Notes: a model not told the origin generated them from the letters alone. Counted from the first letter of the stretch, positions 53,791-62,394 are shown. The stretch: 64,000 nt of DNA from Aeromonas hydrophila subsp. hydrophila ATCC 7966 (GCF_000014805.1 NC_008570.1:476501-540500); one strand, 5' to 3'. Numbers and translations are program-made.

Positions 53791-55233
53791 TTATCCGGCC
53801 GCGCTCTGCCCCCGGTTCTCCAGCCGCTGGCGGAAGGCCCGGGCGAGGCGCTCGTAGAGGTCCTTTGCCTCTCTGTCCTCAATATCGCCACGTATCCAGG
53901 GATTGTCGATGATTTCCAGCAGCACGCAGTCACGCCCCTGCTGGCGCAGATCGACCCCGAACAGGCCGTTGCCGAGCTGATGGACCGCGCGGCGGGCGGT
54001 TTGCAGCACCCGCTCCGGCACCTCGTTGAGCGGCAGTGCCTCGATGCGGCTCATGTCGAGGGGGTGCTTGCGGCGGCGGATGCGGTTGCCGGGCTCGGGG
54101 CGGAAACGGCGGCAGGCAAACAGCGGCGAGCCGTCGAGAAAGCCGATGCGCCAGTCGAACTCGGCGGGGATCCGGCTCTGCACCAGCAGCAGGGCGGAGC
54201 GGGCCAGCCCCTCATCCAGCAGGCGGGCCAGTTGCTGCTCGTCGCTGGCCATGGCCAGATCGCGCCCCTGCGCCCCGTCGGGCACCTTCACCATCAGCGG
54301 CAGGCCGAGCCGCTGCACCAGCTCGTCCACGTGGTGGCGGCCGCGGCGGGTCACCACCATGGTGGGCGGCATGGGCACGCCGCTGCGCACCATCAGCTCG
54401 TAGAGGTAGAGCTTGTTGCTGCAGGCGAGGATGGCGCGGGAGCTGTCGATCACCGGCATCTTGAGCTGCTCGGCGCGGCGGGCAAATTCGAAGGTGTAGT
54501 GGCCCACCGCGGTTTCGGAGCGCAGCCAGAGGGTGTCGAACTCCGGCAGCCGTTCGATGGCGGACGGCGCCAGGATCTCGGCCCGGATCCCCTGCGCCGC
54601 GGCCGCCTGGATGAAGCGCTCCAGCGCCAGCGCATCGCTGCTGGCGCGGCCGTCGTTGGGGTCGACCAGAATGGCGAGCTGATAGAGCGGCGCCGCCTGC
54701 TCCTCGTCGCCGGTGCCCACCAGTGCCTGGGCGTGGTGCAGCATCAACTCTTTCTCGCTCGTGCTCAGTTCCAGCGGTGATAGGCTCTGCTGCTGGCGCA
54801 CCGACCAGCCGTGGCGGCCGCGCTTGAGGGTCAGCTCTTGCAGCGGCAGCTGGCTGAGGCCGTAGTAGTAGCGGGCCAGTCCCGCCAGCTCGCTCTGTTC
54901 GCACTGGCCGAAGATGGCGCGCACCCGGATTCGGTCTTCACTCTGCTGGGCCAGCCAGCCCTGCAGCTTGCGCCACAGCTTGGCCGGCGGCTGCTGGGGT
55001 TGCAGCTGGCTGATGGCCTGCAGACCCGGCAGGCAGTGGTGGCCGCGGGCCTGGGCCAGCAGCGAGCAGTAGTAGCCGGCACTGAGGTGCTCCAGATTGC
55101 GGCAGAGGTTGATGATGCGGGGGCGGCCGCCGGTGGTGGGCACCCCGTGTTGCAGGTAGGTGCGGGCGGTCAGCAGATAATCGGCATGGCAGGGCCAGTC
55201 GCCCGGCTCTTCGACGATGACGTAGGTACTCAT
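53791..55233 (-). CDS. RLAN-domain ATP-grasp ligase (RimK-like)
   Basis: 480 residues from MSTYVIVEEPGDW, with TGGAG before the ATG. The N-terminal RLAN-type domain (about 1-190: PGDWPCHADYLLTARTYL, RIINLCRNLEHLSAGYYCSLLAQARGH) is followed by an ATP-grasp domain: LWLRSETAVGHYTFEFARRA, LACSNKLYLYELMVRSGVPMPPTMVV, LPLMVKVPDGAQGRD, AEFDWRIGFLDG and CVLLEIIDNPWI (metal ligands). Such enzymes join a carboxylate to an amine, as RimK adds Glu to ribosomal S6. It is divergent from a GNAT gene with 186 bases between starts. The substrate is unknown. Confidence 0.85.
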   Translation of the reverse strand: MSTYVIVEEPGDWPCHADYLLTARTYLQHGVPTTGGRPRIINLCRNLEHLSAGYYCSLLAQARGHHCLPGLQAISQLQPQQPPAKLWRKLQGWLAQQSEDRIRVRAIFGQCEQSELAGLARYYYGLSQLPLQELTLKRGRHGWSVRQQQSLSPLELSTSEKELMLHHAQALVGTGDEEQAAPLYQLAILVDPNDGRASSDALALERFIQAAAAQGIRAEILAPSAIERLPEFDTLWLRSETAVGHYTFEFARRAEQLKMPVIDSSRAILACSNKLYLYELMVRSGVPMPPTMVVTRRGRHHVDELVQRLGLPLMVKVPDGAQGRDLAMASDEQQLARLLDEGLARSALLLVQSRIPAEFDWRIGFLDGSPLFACRRFRPEPGNRIRRRKHPLDMSRIEALPLNEVPERVLQTARRAVHQLGNGLFGVDLRQQGRDCVLLEIIDNPWIRGDIEDREAKDLYERLARAFRQRLENRGQSAAG

Positions 55234-55419
55234 TTTTTCGGCTCCACAGATGAAACTGCCTTGAACGGCAGGATCCCCAGTGGGCTTCGATGCACCGACA
55301 AGCACGACAATGGCGCGAGGGGAAACAAGAGGTTACAGTGCCTAATATGCCGCCTTGGTAACTTGTGATACAAGTCGCATTTTTGGTGATGAAGATAAAT
55401 AACCGAACAAGGACTCCCC

Positions 55420-55878
55420 GTGTTGACCGTGCGCGCGGCCCGGACCGATGATCTGGGCGCCATCGTTAAGCTGGAACGCTACTGTTTTCCCCCCGAAGTC
55501 GCCTTTGGCCGCAGCCGCTGGCACTATCTGCTGACCCACGCCAAGGGGCGTACCCTGCTGGTGCTGGACCAGCAGGAGCAGCTGATGGGCTACCTCTGTC
55601 TGCTGGAGCACAGGGGCTGGGATCGGCTGATCATCCAGACCCTCGCCATTCGCTGGACCATCCGCCGGCAAGGCTGGGCCCGCCGCCTGCTGGAGCAGGT
55701 GATCCAGGAAGGCAAAGAGGCCGGCTGGGGGGCGATCCGGCTGGAGGTCGGCGATGCCAATGAAGAGGCGCAGGCCCTCTATCGCGAGCTGGGTTTTCGG
55801 CCCAGACAGAAGCTGCTGGACTATTATGGCCACGGTCAGCACGCCCACCGGCTGGTACTGGCGCTGAAGCAGGCCTGA
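55420..55878 (+). CDS. GNAT acetyltransferase paired with the ATP-grasp ligase
   Basis: 152 residues from a GTG preceded by AAGGA. LTVRAARTDDLGAIVKLERYCFP at the start and IQTLAIRWTIRRQGWARRLLEQVIQE (acetyl-CoA loop) with LEVGDANEEAQALYRELGFRPRQKLLDYYG form a RimI-like GNAT, the type that acetylates protein N-termini. Relatives of the adjacent ligase family are often found with such a GNAT. It precedes the DUF3624 gene by 14 bases, so the two are probably cotranscribed. Confidence 0.85.
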   Translation: MLTVRAARTDDLGAIVKLERYCFPPEVAFGRSRWHYLLTHAKGRTLLVLDQQEQLMGYLCLLEHRGWDRLIIQTLAIRWTIRRQGWARRLLEQVIQEGKEAGWGAIRLEVGDANEEAQALYRELGFRPRQKLLDYYGHGQHAHRLVLALKQA

Positions 55879-55892
55879 GAGAGGAAGAGGGG

Positions 55893-56138
55893 ATGAGCTG
55901 CGACAACTGCCTCGCCACCGCCATCAAGGCCAAGCTGGGGCGCTGCCCGGTCTGCGCCGGCCAGACCTTCGTCATCGGTCTGGTCGGCTGGCTGGTCTGG
56001 TGGTGGTGTGGCGCCGACACCTCGGTCAACGCCCTCACCGGCCTGCTGTTCGCGCTGGGGGGATCGGGCCTGTTGCTGCTCCACCTGCTGGTGTTTGTCT
56101 GGCGCAGGGCGACCGGACGTGAATTGAGCGATGAATAA
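55893..56138 (+). CDS. DUF3624 membrane protein with zinc-ribbon-like Cys pairs
   Basis: 81 residues. MSCDNCLATAIKAKLGRCPVCAGQ has C-x2-C pairs at 3/6 and 18/21 that could bind zinc, followed by two membrane segments (FVIGLVGWLVWWWCG and LTGLLFALGGSGLLLLHLLVFVW). This is the DUF3624 pattern known from Vibrio and Aeromonas; function unknown. AGAGGAAGAGGGG lies before the ATG. It ends with a charged cytoplasmic tail RRATGRELSDE. Confidence 0.8.
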   Translation: MSCDNCLATAIKAKLGRCPVCAGQTFVIGLVGWLVWWWCGADTSVNALTGLLFALGGSGLLLLHLLVFVWRRATGRELSDE

Positions 56139-56194
56139 ATCAGATTGATTTCAAACAGATAAATAACAATAGCGCTGTAGATATGGAGGTTCAG

Positions 56195-56941
56195 ATGATA
56201 GCAATGGTAACGGGCGCCTCGTCCGGGTTTGGTGAGTCCATCAGCCGTCAGCTGGTGCAGGCGGGCTACCGGGTGATCGGCACCGGCCGCCGCGGCGAAC
56301 GGCTGGCGGCGCTGGCCGACGAGCTGGGCGCGCAGTTCCTGCCGCTGGTGTTCGACGTGCAGGACAAGGCGGCCACCCGCGCCGCCATCGATGGGCTGCC
56401 GGCCGAGTGGCGCGAGGTGGATCTGCTGGTCAACAACGCCGGGCTGGCGCTGGGGCTGGAGCCGGCCCACAAGGCGGATCTGGAAGACTGGGAGCAGATG
56501 ATCGCCACCAACATCAGCGGCCTGACCCTGCTCACCCGCCTGCTGCTGCCGGGGATGGTGGCGCGCAATCGCGGCCACGTCATCAACATCGGCTCCATCG
56601 CCGGCACCTACCCCTATCCGGGCGGCAACGTCTACGGCGCCACCAAGGCGTTCGTGAAGCAGTTCAGCCTCAACCTGCGTGCCGATCTGGCGGGCACCGC
56701 CATCCGCGTCACCAACGTGGAGCCGGGCCTGTGCGGCGGCACCGAGTTCTCCAACGTGCGCTTTCACGGTGACGATGCCAAGGCGGCCACCGTGTATCAG
56801 GGCGTGCAGGCGATCCAGCCGGAAGACATCGCCAATACCGTGCTCTGGATCAGCCAGCAGCCGGCCCACGTCAACATCAACAGCATCGAGATCATGCCGG
56901 TGGCGCAGACCTTCGGCCCGCTCAATATCAGCCGTCGCTGA
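56195..56941 (+). CDS. ydfG: NADP-dependent 3-hydroxy acid dehydrogenase YdfG
   Basis: 248 residues, the same length as E. coli YdfG and alike throughout. The ATG at 56195 is chosen for its GGAGG site rather than an ATG at 56183. SDR motifs: VTGASSGFGES (cofactor), GTGRRGERL (Arg pair for NADP), NNAGLALGLEPAHKA, catalytic Ser in NIGSIAG and YGATK (Tyr, Lys). In E. coli it oxidises serine, allo-threonine and other 3-hydroxy acids and reduces malonic semialdehyde. It ends at a terminator. Confidence 0.92.
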   Translation: MIAMVTGASSGFGESISRQLVQAGYRVIGTGRRGERLAALADELGAQFLPLVFDVQDKAATRAAIDGLPAEWREVDLLVNNAGLALGLEPAHKADLEDWEQMIATNISGLTLLTRLLLPGMVARNRGHVINIGSIAGTYPYPGGNVYGATKAFVKQFSLNLRADLAGTAIRVTNVEPGLCGGTEFSNVRFHGDDAKAATVYQGVQAIQPEDIANTVLWISQQPAHVNINSIEIMPVAQTFGPLNISRR

Positions 56942-56963
56942 TGGTTGCAGCTGACGAAATAAA

Positions 56964-56990
56964 AGAGGCTCCCAAGGGAGCCTCTCTGTT
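56964..56990 (+). terminator. terminator of ydfG
   Basis: AGAGGCTCCC/GGGAGCCTCT stem with a 2-base loop followed by CTGTTTT; A/T-rich on the other side as well (TAAAAG), so it may also serve the convergent dipeptidase gene. Confidence 0.85.
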
Positions 56991-57002
56991 TTGGTGGCCT
57001 CT

Positions 57003-58475
57003 TTACAGGCTCATGATCTTCTTGAACTCCTCCGGCGAGTACTTCTGCTCGGTGCGCTTGGTGAGATCCGTCATCAGCTTGTAGCGCAGCTCTTTGGCCA
57101 TCTGATAGGTCTGCTCCAGCTGACCATAGGAGTAGTCGGCGGCCAGCCCGATGGCGGTGGCCTTGTCGCTGGCATATGCCTGCTTCAGGCTCTGGTCGAG
57201 CAGGGCCACCTCCTGGTAGAGCTTGCTGCTCTCCTTGCTCCAGACGCCGCGCAGCAGCGGCAGGTACTTGTCCGGATCGGCGCTGGCCAGTGCGGTCAGG
57301 CTGCGGAACTGCCAGTAGGCGGAATCATCGGAGTAGCTGTCGCTGCCGGTGCGATAGGGCAGGGGGTAGGACTCCAGGGTGTTGTAGAGCGGCACCATCA
57401 CGGATTCGGCCAGCACGCCGTAGCTCTGCCAGATCAATCCCTGCAGCTCTTTGGGCATCTCCTTGCGCAGCTGGATGACGTGGGATTCGAGCTGCCTGTC
57501 GATGCGGATCGGCCGCTCCGCCTTGCCCGCCAGCGGTGTGCCCTCATAGGTGGCGCTCAGCAGCCTGGCCACGTCCGGCACGGCGATGGGGGCATCCGGC
57601 TTCATGAACAGTGGATACTGCGCCTGCCGGGTCGGCTGCGGGTGGCTGGCGGTCAGCATCTTCTGGCCGAGCCACTCCCGATCCACGTTGTAGGGGTCGG
57701 CGATGACCCCGAACGCCTTGGCGAAGTTGAACTCTTTCGGGTCGGCGTTATCCAGCAGTTTGTGTTCGCGCACGAACTCCAGCAGCTTGGGCGAGTGCAG
57801 CACATCGGCGCTGTCGAGATTGACGCCGTGGATGCGCAGACCGTTGGCCACCATGGCGTAGCTGTCGTCCGGCACCCGCACCGCGATCCAGTGGTGGCCG
57901 GAGCCTATCTCCATCAGCCAGGCCTCGTTCACATCCGCCAGATAGAGGCTGTTGCCCTCCCCGGCGCCATATTGCTCCACATAGCGGCCGAGCAGTGCAA
58001 CCCCCTCTTTGGCCGTCTTGGCCTGCGGCAGGATCAGGGTGGGGATGATGGCCTCGATGACCCCCTTCTCGATCAGCGGATCGGCTTTCTGGGCCTTGTC
58101 GTTGACCTCGGCGCTGGTGGTGGCCGAGATGGCGACGTTGAATTCGTTGATGCCGCGCTCCTCGTAATACTTGCCGGCCGGGTCGCTGGACGTCGCATCC
58201 CAGTCACGAATGGCGGAGTAGGCGAAGAAGGCCTTTGGCATCGGCACTTCCAGCCCGTTGCCCAGTTTCCAGACCTTGCCCTCGTTTTGCTGGGCGGACC
58301 GGAAGGCGAGGTACTTGTTCCAGTTGTTGACGCCAAAATCCTCGTTTCTGGCGATCATCACGCTGCCATCGGCACTGGCGCCCTTGCCGACGATGAGGCC
58401 GGTACAGGCGTCGGCACTGGTGCCAAGCAGGGTGAGCAGGGTGGCGGAGAGAAGACTCAAGGTGTGTTTTTTCAT
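57003..58475 (-). CDS. secreted C69-family dipeptidase
   Basis: 490 residues from MKKHTLSLL. The signal peptide ends at SADA; the next residue is Cys (CTGLIVGKGASADGSVMIARNEDF), the N-terminal nucleophile typical of this Ntn-hydrolase (PF03577) family once cleaved. ERGINEFNVAISATTSAEVNDKA, GNSLYLADVNEAWLMEIGSGHHWIAVRVPDD and WLGQKMLTASHPQPTRQ follow the family. It is probably an extracellular or periplasmic dipeptidase of broad specificity. The upstream ATG frame reaches into non-coding sequence and is not used. Confidence 0.85.
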   Translation of the reverse strand: MKKHTLSLLSATLLTLLGTSADACTGLIVGKGASADGSVMIARNEDFGVNNWNKYLAFRSAQQNEGKVWKLGNGLEVPMPKAFFAYSAIRDWDATSSDPAGKYYEERGINEFNVAISATTSAEVNDKAQKADPLIEKGVIEAIIPTLILPQAKTAKEGVALLGRYVEQYGAGEGNSLYLADVNEAWLMEIGSGHHWIAVRVPDDSYAMVANGLRIHGVNLDSADVLHSPKLLEFVREHKLLDNADPKEFNFAKAFGVIADPYNVDREWLGQKMLTASHPQPTRQAQYPLFMKPDAPIAVPDVARLLSATYEGTPLAGKAERPIRIDRQLESHVIQLRKEMPKELQGLIWQSYGVLAESVMVPLYNTLESYPLPYRTGSDSYSDDSAYWQFRSLTALASADPDKYLPLLRGVWSKESSKLYQEVALLDQSLKQAYASDKATAIGLAADYSYGQLEQTYQMAKELRYKLMTDLTKRTEQKYSPEEFKKIMSL

Positions 58476-58940
58476 GGGATTGCCCGAAGCGTAGCTGTGA
58501 GTGAAAGCCAGGCGGTGGGATGCAGGTCTGCCGCAGAGCGATCGGCCGCCGATACGCTGCCGGGGGATCGTGCTGCTCATGGTCGATGACGCAAACATTT
58601 CATCCATAACACTGCTTGCTGGTCGTTTTGTGCGCCGAAATTGTATGCCTCACCGGTTGTTTGTTTTGTGATCCATGAGTCGTTCCTTTGCTTTGTCTGG
58701 TAAAGCGTGAAAAAGGCAGCGATATGCACCAGAAGCTGCCGATTGGGCAGCGCAGCGTCATGATTCTGACGTCGAGATGGCCATGGGGCAGCTCGCGAGC
58801 CCGTGCGAGCCGGGATCTGCACCAATCTGGCAAGTTGGCCTGCAACTTGCTGGTTTTATTGCCAATGATGGGGCCTGCCGCCTCATGCCATCGAATCAGC
58901 GACCTCGTCATGCCGGATCGGCATGCAGACTGGAGCCCCC
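58476..58940. other. intergenic region holding a candidate sigma-54 promoter
   Basis: 465 bases between the dipeptidase start and the next gene. Frames of 80-140 codons cross it but lack start signals. The middle (58590-58720) is less GC-rich. The best signal is the -24/-12 element at 58836-58851. Confidence 0.45.
58836..58851 (+). promoter_or_regulatory. candidate sigma-54 promoter
   Basis: TGGCCTGCAACTTGCT matches TGGCACG-N4-TTGCT at 10 of 12 fixed positions, with the invariant GG (58837-58838) and GC (58849-58850) exactly 10 bases apart. It points to the gene at 58941, about 90 bases downstream. Confidence 0.5.
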
Positions 58941-59393
58941 ATGGATATCAAACCCTACAGCCAGCAGCTTGCCCAGAGCGCCTCCAACAACCGGGCCCTC
59001 GCCACCCTCAGCAGTGCCGACAGCGGTCAGGGTGGCGGCTGGGAAGATCTGGTCAACCTCTCCTCCCAGCGGATCACTGGCCAGGCCCAGCAGGCGCTGA
59101 CCTATGAACACCTGGCCAAGAACAGCAAGCTGCCGCCGGCGCTCGACATCGGCTCCGACAAGGGCGGCGTGATGCAGCAGCTGGTGGACAAGGCGCTCGG
59201 CTTTGATCGCAAGAAGTTCAACGAGATAGAAGAGAAGCTCAAGACGATTGCCGACAACAAGCAGCTGAGTGCCGAAGAGCGGGCGGAGCAGAGCAAGCCG
59301 CTCAACGAGCAGCGGGACGCCATGTTGCAGGATGCGATGGACCGCCTCACCGGCAAGAAGAGCAGCGCCAAGGAAGAGACCAAGAGCGCCTGA
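58941..59393 (+). CDS. hypothetical protein behind a possible sigma-54 promoter
   Basis: 150 residues from MDIKPYSQQLAQ, with TGGAG before the ATG. No signal peptide or membrane segment. The N-terminal third is Ser/Gln/Ala-rich (SASNNRALATLSSADSGQGG), the middle has VNLSSQRITGQAQQALTYEHLAK, and the C-terminal half is a charged helical stretch (NEIEEKLKTIADNKQLSAEERAEQSKPLNEQRDAM) ending in Lys-rich KKSSAKEETKSA. I recognise no family. The soluble helical nature and the promoter suggest a condition-specific cytoplasmic protein. Confidence 0.6.
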   Translation: MDIKPYSQQLAQSASNNRALATLSSADSGQGGGWEDLVNLSSQRITGQAQQALTYEHLAKNSKLPPALDIGSDKGGVMQQLVDKALGFDRKKFNEIEEKLKTIADNKQLSAEERAEQSKPLNEQRDAMLQDAMDRLTGKKSSAKEETKSA

Positions 59394-59518
59394 GCGGCGG
59401 GATGACTCGAACGGCAATCCATGGTCGGTGGGGGCAATCACTTGCCCCTGTGCAGGCACCATGAGCGGGCTGTCGATGCGATGCAGCACGGGCCGCTCTG
59501 CGCTGCCACCACGGCAAC

Positions 59519-59547
59519 AAAAAAGGGAGGGCGGCTGCCACTCCCTT
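59519..59547 (-). terminator. terminator of the secreted protein gene
   Basis: AAGGGAG/CTCCCTT stem (59523-59529 with 59541-59547) followed by TTTTTTGTTG on the minus strand. Confidence 0.75.
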
Positions 59548-59591
59548 GTTGACCGGACGGCGTCCGGCCGCTGCATCGACTCAGGCCGTCG

Positions 59592-60173
59592 CTACTTCTT
59601 CTCGGGCAGGATGCCGATCCCCACCGCCTGGGTCTGCACGGCCTTGATCTGGTCGCCCTTGGCGATCAGCGCAAACTGGGCCGGGTTGTGTACCTTGAGC
59701 ACCAGGGTGTGATCCACCCCCTTCACCGTGATGGTCTGCTGCCCCTTGTCGACCGCGATGACGTCGCCATAGAGAGTGACCTTTTTGCCGATCCCGGCGC
59801 CCGGCTTCTCACCTGCCTCGGCCTTGCCGGCCGCCACTTCCACGATGCGTTTTCTCACCCCGGCAGTGCCCTTGAGCAGCTCCAGATCCAGCATCTGCAG
59901 GTAGCGGAGCGCCACCACGTCGCCCACCTTGAGGTTGGCCAGGTTGGTGACCTGCTCACCGGCGACGATGTCGAACGCCTCGCCGGCGGCATTTTTCAGG
60001 CTGACCTTGCGGCTGGCCATATCGATGGCGGTGACCGTGGCCTGGGCCGAGACGGCCTCCACCAGGTTGGCCTTGCCAGGGGCCGTGGCGACTTCGGTCG
60101 CCACCTCGGCAGCCTGCGCCAGACAGGTCGAGAGGGAAAGCAAACCGGCAATCCATGCATGCTTGAGTTTCAT
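59592..60173 (-). CDS. periplasmic beta-rich protein, unknown function
   Basis: 193 residues. The signal peptide ends in LAQAAEVATE. The mature protein has two similar halves of short strands: VSAQATVTAIDMASRKVSLKNAAGEAFDIVAGEQV...NLKVGDVVALRY and VTLYGDVIAVDKGQQTITVKGVDHTLVLKVHN...IAKGDQIKAVQ, each like an OB or DUF5666-type barrel with a VGD/KGD turn. It ends GIGILPEKK. No catalytic motif is seen. It may bind a small ligand or metal in the periplasm. Confidence 0.6.
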   Translation of the reverse strand: MKLKHAWIAGLLSLSTCLAQAAEVATEVATAPGKANLVEAVSAQATVTAIDMASRKVSLKNAAGEAFDIVAGEQVTNLANLKVGDVVALRYLQMLDLELLKGTAGVRKRIVEVAAGKAEAGEKPGAGIGKKVTLYGDVIAVDKGQQTITVKGVDHTLVLKVHNPAQFALIAKGDQIKAVQTQAVGIGILPEKK

Positions 60174-60408
60174 GTGTCAGACCTTATGAGCAAAAGAGTG
60201 AAGAGGGCGGGAGCTGGGCGCTGAGGGTTGCGCACCCGGTTCCCAGAGAGACCATAGCAGAGCGGCACGGAAACAGGGGCGGCGCCGCACGACTTCCTTA
60301 CGGCGGCCCGCCCCCCGCTGCGCAATCTGATAGCCGGCTCCCGTTTTTTGACCTGCCGGAGCCACAGGCGCACAATTCCCTTGCATGCATTCAACCGAGG
60401 GCTCTGCC

Positions 60409-61560
60409 GTGTACAACTTCCAATATGCCAATCCTACCCGCGTCTGTTTCGGTGAAGGCCAGATCGCCAAGCTGCCCGAACTGATCCCGGCCGGCAGCCG
60501 CCTGCTGGTGCTCTACGGCGGCGGCAGCATCAAACAGAACGGGGTCTATGAGCAGTTGACCCAGGCGCTGGCGGGACGGGAGTGGCTGGAGTTTCCCGGC
60601 ATCGGCGCCAACCCCCAGTACGATCAGCTGATGGAGGCGGTAGCCCTGGTCAAGCGCGAGCGCATCGACTTCCTGCTGGCGGTCGGCGGTGGTTCCGTGG
60701 TGGATGGCAGCAAGTTCGTGGCTGCCGCGGCCTGCTTCGAGGGGGCGGATCCCTGGGAGATCCTGCTGCACAAGGCCCCCATCAAGGCAGCACTGCCGCT
60801 GGGCTGCGTGCTGACCCTGCCGGCCACCGGCTCGGAGAGCAACCCGGCCGCCGTGGTGAGCCGCGGGGAGGCCAAGCTCTCCTTCATGAACCCATTGGTG
60901 CAGCCGGTGTTTGCGGTGCTGGATCCCACGACCACCTACAGCCTGCCGCCGCGCCAGGTAGGCAACGGGGTGGTGGATGCCTTCGTCCACATCATCGAGC
61001 AGTACCTCACCTTCCCGGTGGGGGGCGAGGTGCAGGACCGGCTGGCGGAAGGGCTGCTGCAGGTGCTGGTGGACAACGGCCCGCGAGCGCTGGCGGAGCC
61101 CACCAACTATCAGGTGCGCGCCAATCTGATGTGGGCGGCCAGCCTGGCGCTCAACGGCCTCATCGGTCGCGGCGTGCCGCAGGACTGGTCCACCCACGCC
61201 ATCGGTCACCAGCTCACCGCCCTGCACGGGCTGGATCATGCCCAGAGTCTGGCGGTGGTGCTGCCCTCGCTGCTGCGGGAACAATCGGGGCAGAAGCAGG
61301 AGAAGCTGGCCCAGTTCGCCGAGCGGGTATGGCACTCCAGCCGCGAGGACAAGGCGCTGCGCATCGAGGAGGCGATTATCCGCACCGAGCAGTTCTTCCA
61401 GCAGATGGGGGTGGGCACCCGGCTCGCCGACTACGGCCTGAGCGAGAGCTGCATCCCCGGCATCTGCTCCAACCTCAAGCGTTTCGGGCTGACCGCCCTC
61501 GGGGAGCAGCAGGACATAGATCCGGACAAGGTAGCCAGGATCCTGTCCCACGCGCTTTAA
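60409..61560 (+). CDS. yqhD: NADPH-dependent aldehyde reductase (iron-containing alcohol dehydrogenase, YqhD-like)
   Basis: 383 residues (E. coli YqhD 387). The GTG start is chosen because GAGGG lies 7 bases upstream; an ATG at 60385 is also in frame. FLLAVGGGSVVDGSKF binds NADPH, GCVLTLPATGSESN is the family core, and the metal ligands are in VVDAFVHIIEQY (Asp, His) and GHQLTALHGLDHAQ (two His). YqhD reduces toxic short aldehydes from lipid oxidation. The last nine codons (ARILSHAL plus stop) recur twice just downstream; see the repeat entry. Confidence 0.92.
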   Translation: MYNFQYANPTRVCFGEGQIAKLPELIPAGSRLLVLYGGGSIKQNGVYEQLTQALAGREWLEFPGIGANPQYDQLMEAVALVKRERIDFLLAVGGGSVVDGSKFVAAAACFEGADPWEILLHKAPIKAALPLGCVLTLPATGSESNPAAVVSRGEAKLSFMNPLVQPVFAVLDPTTTYSLPPRQVGNGVVDAFVHIIEQYLTFPVGGEVQDRLAEGLLQVLVDNGPRALAEPTNYQVRANLMWAASLALNGLIGRGVPQDWSTHAIGHQLTALHGLDHAQSLAVVLPSLLREQSGQKQEKLAQFAERVWHSSREDKALRIEEAIIRTEQFFQQMGVGTRLADYGLSESCIPGICSNLKRFGLTALGEQQDIDPDKVARILSHAL

Positions 61561-61688
61561 GTCAGGGGACTCGCGCCTGGCAATCAGAGTGGCGCGGATC
61601 CTCTCTCACCCCCTCTAGGCCTGAGGCCCTTGGCCAAGGGGCGATCCTGACAATAGGTGAAGCAAGGATCCTTTCTCACGTGCTCTGA
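61534..61688 (+). repeat. three copies of the yqhD 3' end
   Basis: 27-base units at 61534-61560 (the true gene end), 61592-61618 and 61662-61688. They read ARILSHAL-TAA, ARILSHPL-TAG and ARILSHVL-TGA in the same sense: eight codons plus a stop, each with a different stop codon. The copies differ at 6-8 bases, many of them silent. The sequence between them is unrelated. Confidence 0.8.
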
Positions 61689-61708
61689 TCATCTGGCTGA
61701 CGAGCAGA

Positions 61709-61740
61709 AAAAAAACGCCCCGATCATTGGGGCGTTTTGC
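61709..61740. terminator. bidirectional terminator between yqhD and GST genes
   Basis: AAAACGCCCC/GGGGCGTTTT stem with a 7-base loop, with A and T runs, downstream of the third yqhD 3' copy. Confidence 0.9.
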
Positions 61741-61764
61741 ATGGTGTCAGCGGGGCAGCGCCGT

Positions 61765-62394
61765 TTATCCGGCGCTGCGGTCCAGTTCGCGCTCCCGCGC
61801 CGCCGCCTTCTGGCGGGCCGGGTGAGTGTTGAGGCGCTGCCAGTAGGCCTGCAGATGCGGGAACTGGGCCAGCTGGCCGCTCTGGGCCAGCAGATCCACC
61901 AGGAAGGAGTTCAGGATGTCGGCACCGGTGAGGCGACCCCCCACCAGATATTGGCGGGTTGCCAGTACATCGTTGAGGTAGCCCAGCACCTTGGCGCACT
62001 CGGCTTTGGCGTAGTCCGGCAGGAAGCGCATCGGGCTGCCGTCCTTGCGCACGAACATGTCGAGCAGCAGCGGCAGAATGCCGGAGCTCTCGGCGAAGTG
62101 GAGCCACTGCAGGTACTCGGCATAGTCGGGGCTATCTTGAGCCGGTGCCAGCCGTTCCGGGGCATGGCGGGCGATCAGGTACTCGGTGATGGCACCGGAT
62201 TCCGCCAGTACCCGGCCGTCGAACTCGATGACCGGCGACTTGCCGAGGGGGTGGATGGCCTTGAGCTCGGGCGGCGCCAGAAAGGTGGCGGCATCGCGCT
62301 GATACGCCTTGATCTCATAGGGCAGGCCCAGCTCTTCGAGCAGCCAGATGATGCGTTGGGAGCGGGATTTGTTCAGGTGGTGCAGGACTATCAT
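61765..62394 (-). CDS. glutathione S-transferase
   Basis: 209 residues from MIVLHHLNKSRS with GAGGT before the ATG. The N-terminal thioredoxin-like domain has SRSQRIIWLLEELGLPYE and LGKSPVIEFDGRVLAESGAITEYL (glutathione-binding cis-Pro and ESGAI); the helical C-terminal domain has GGRLTGADIL. It resembles the GST3-like class that removes electrophiles. It lies next to metY and may share its region, but a terminator separates them. Confidence 0.88.
   Translation of the reverse strand: MIVLHHLNKSRSQRIIWLLEELGLPYEIKAYQRDAATFLAPPELKAIHPLGKSPVIEFDGRVLAESGAITEYLIARHAPERLAPAQDSPDYAEYLQWLHFAESSGILPLLLDMFVRKDGSPMRFLPDYAKAECAKVLGYLNDVLATRQYLVGGRLTGADILNSFLVDLLAQSGQLAQFPHLQAYWQRLNTHPARQKAAARERELDRSAG

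Noticed and set aside
58577..58825. 82-codon minus-strand frame upstream of the dipeptidase
   Set aside because: No start signal or known domain; region is better explained as promoter sequence.
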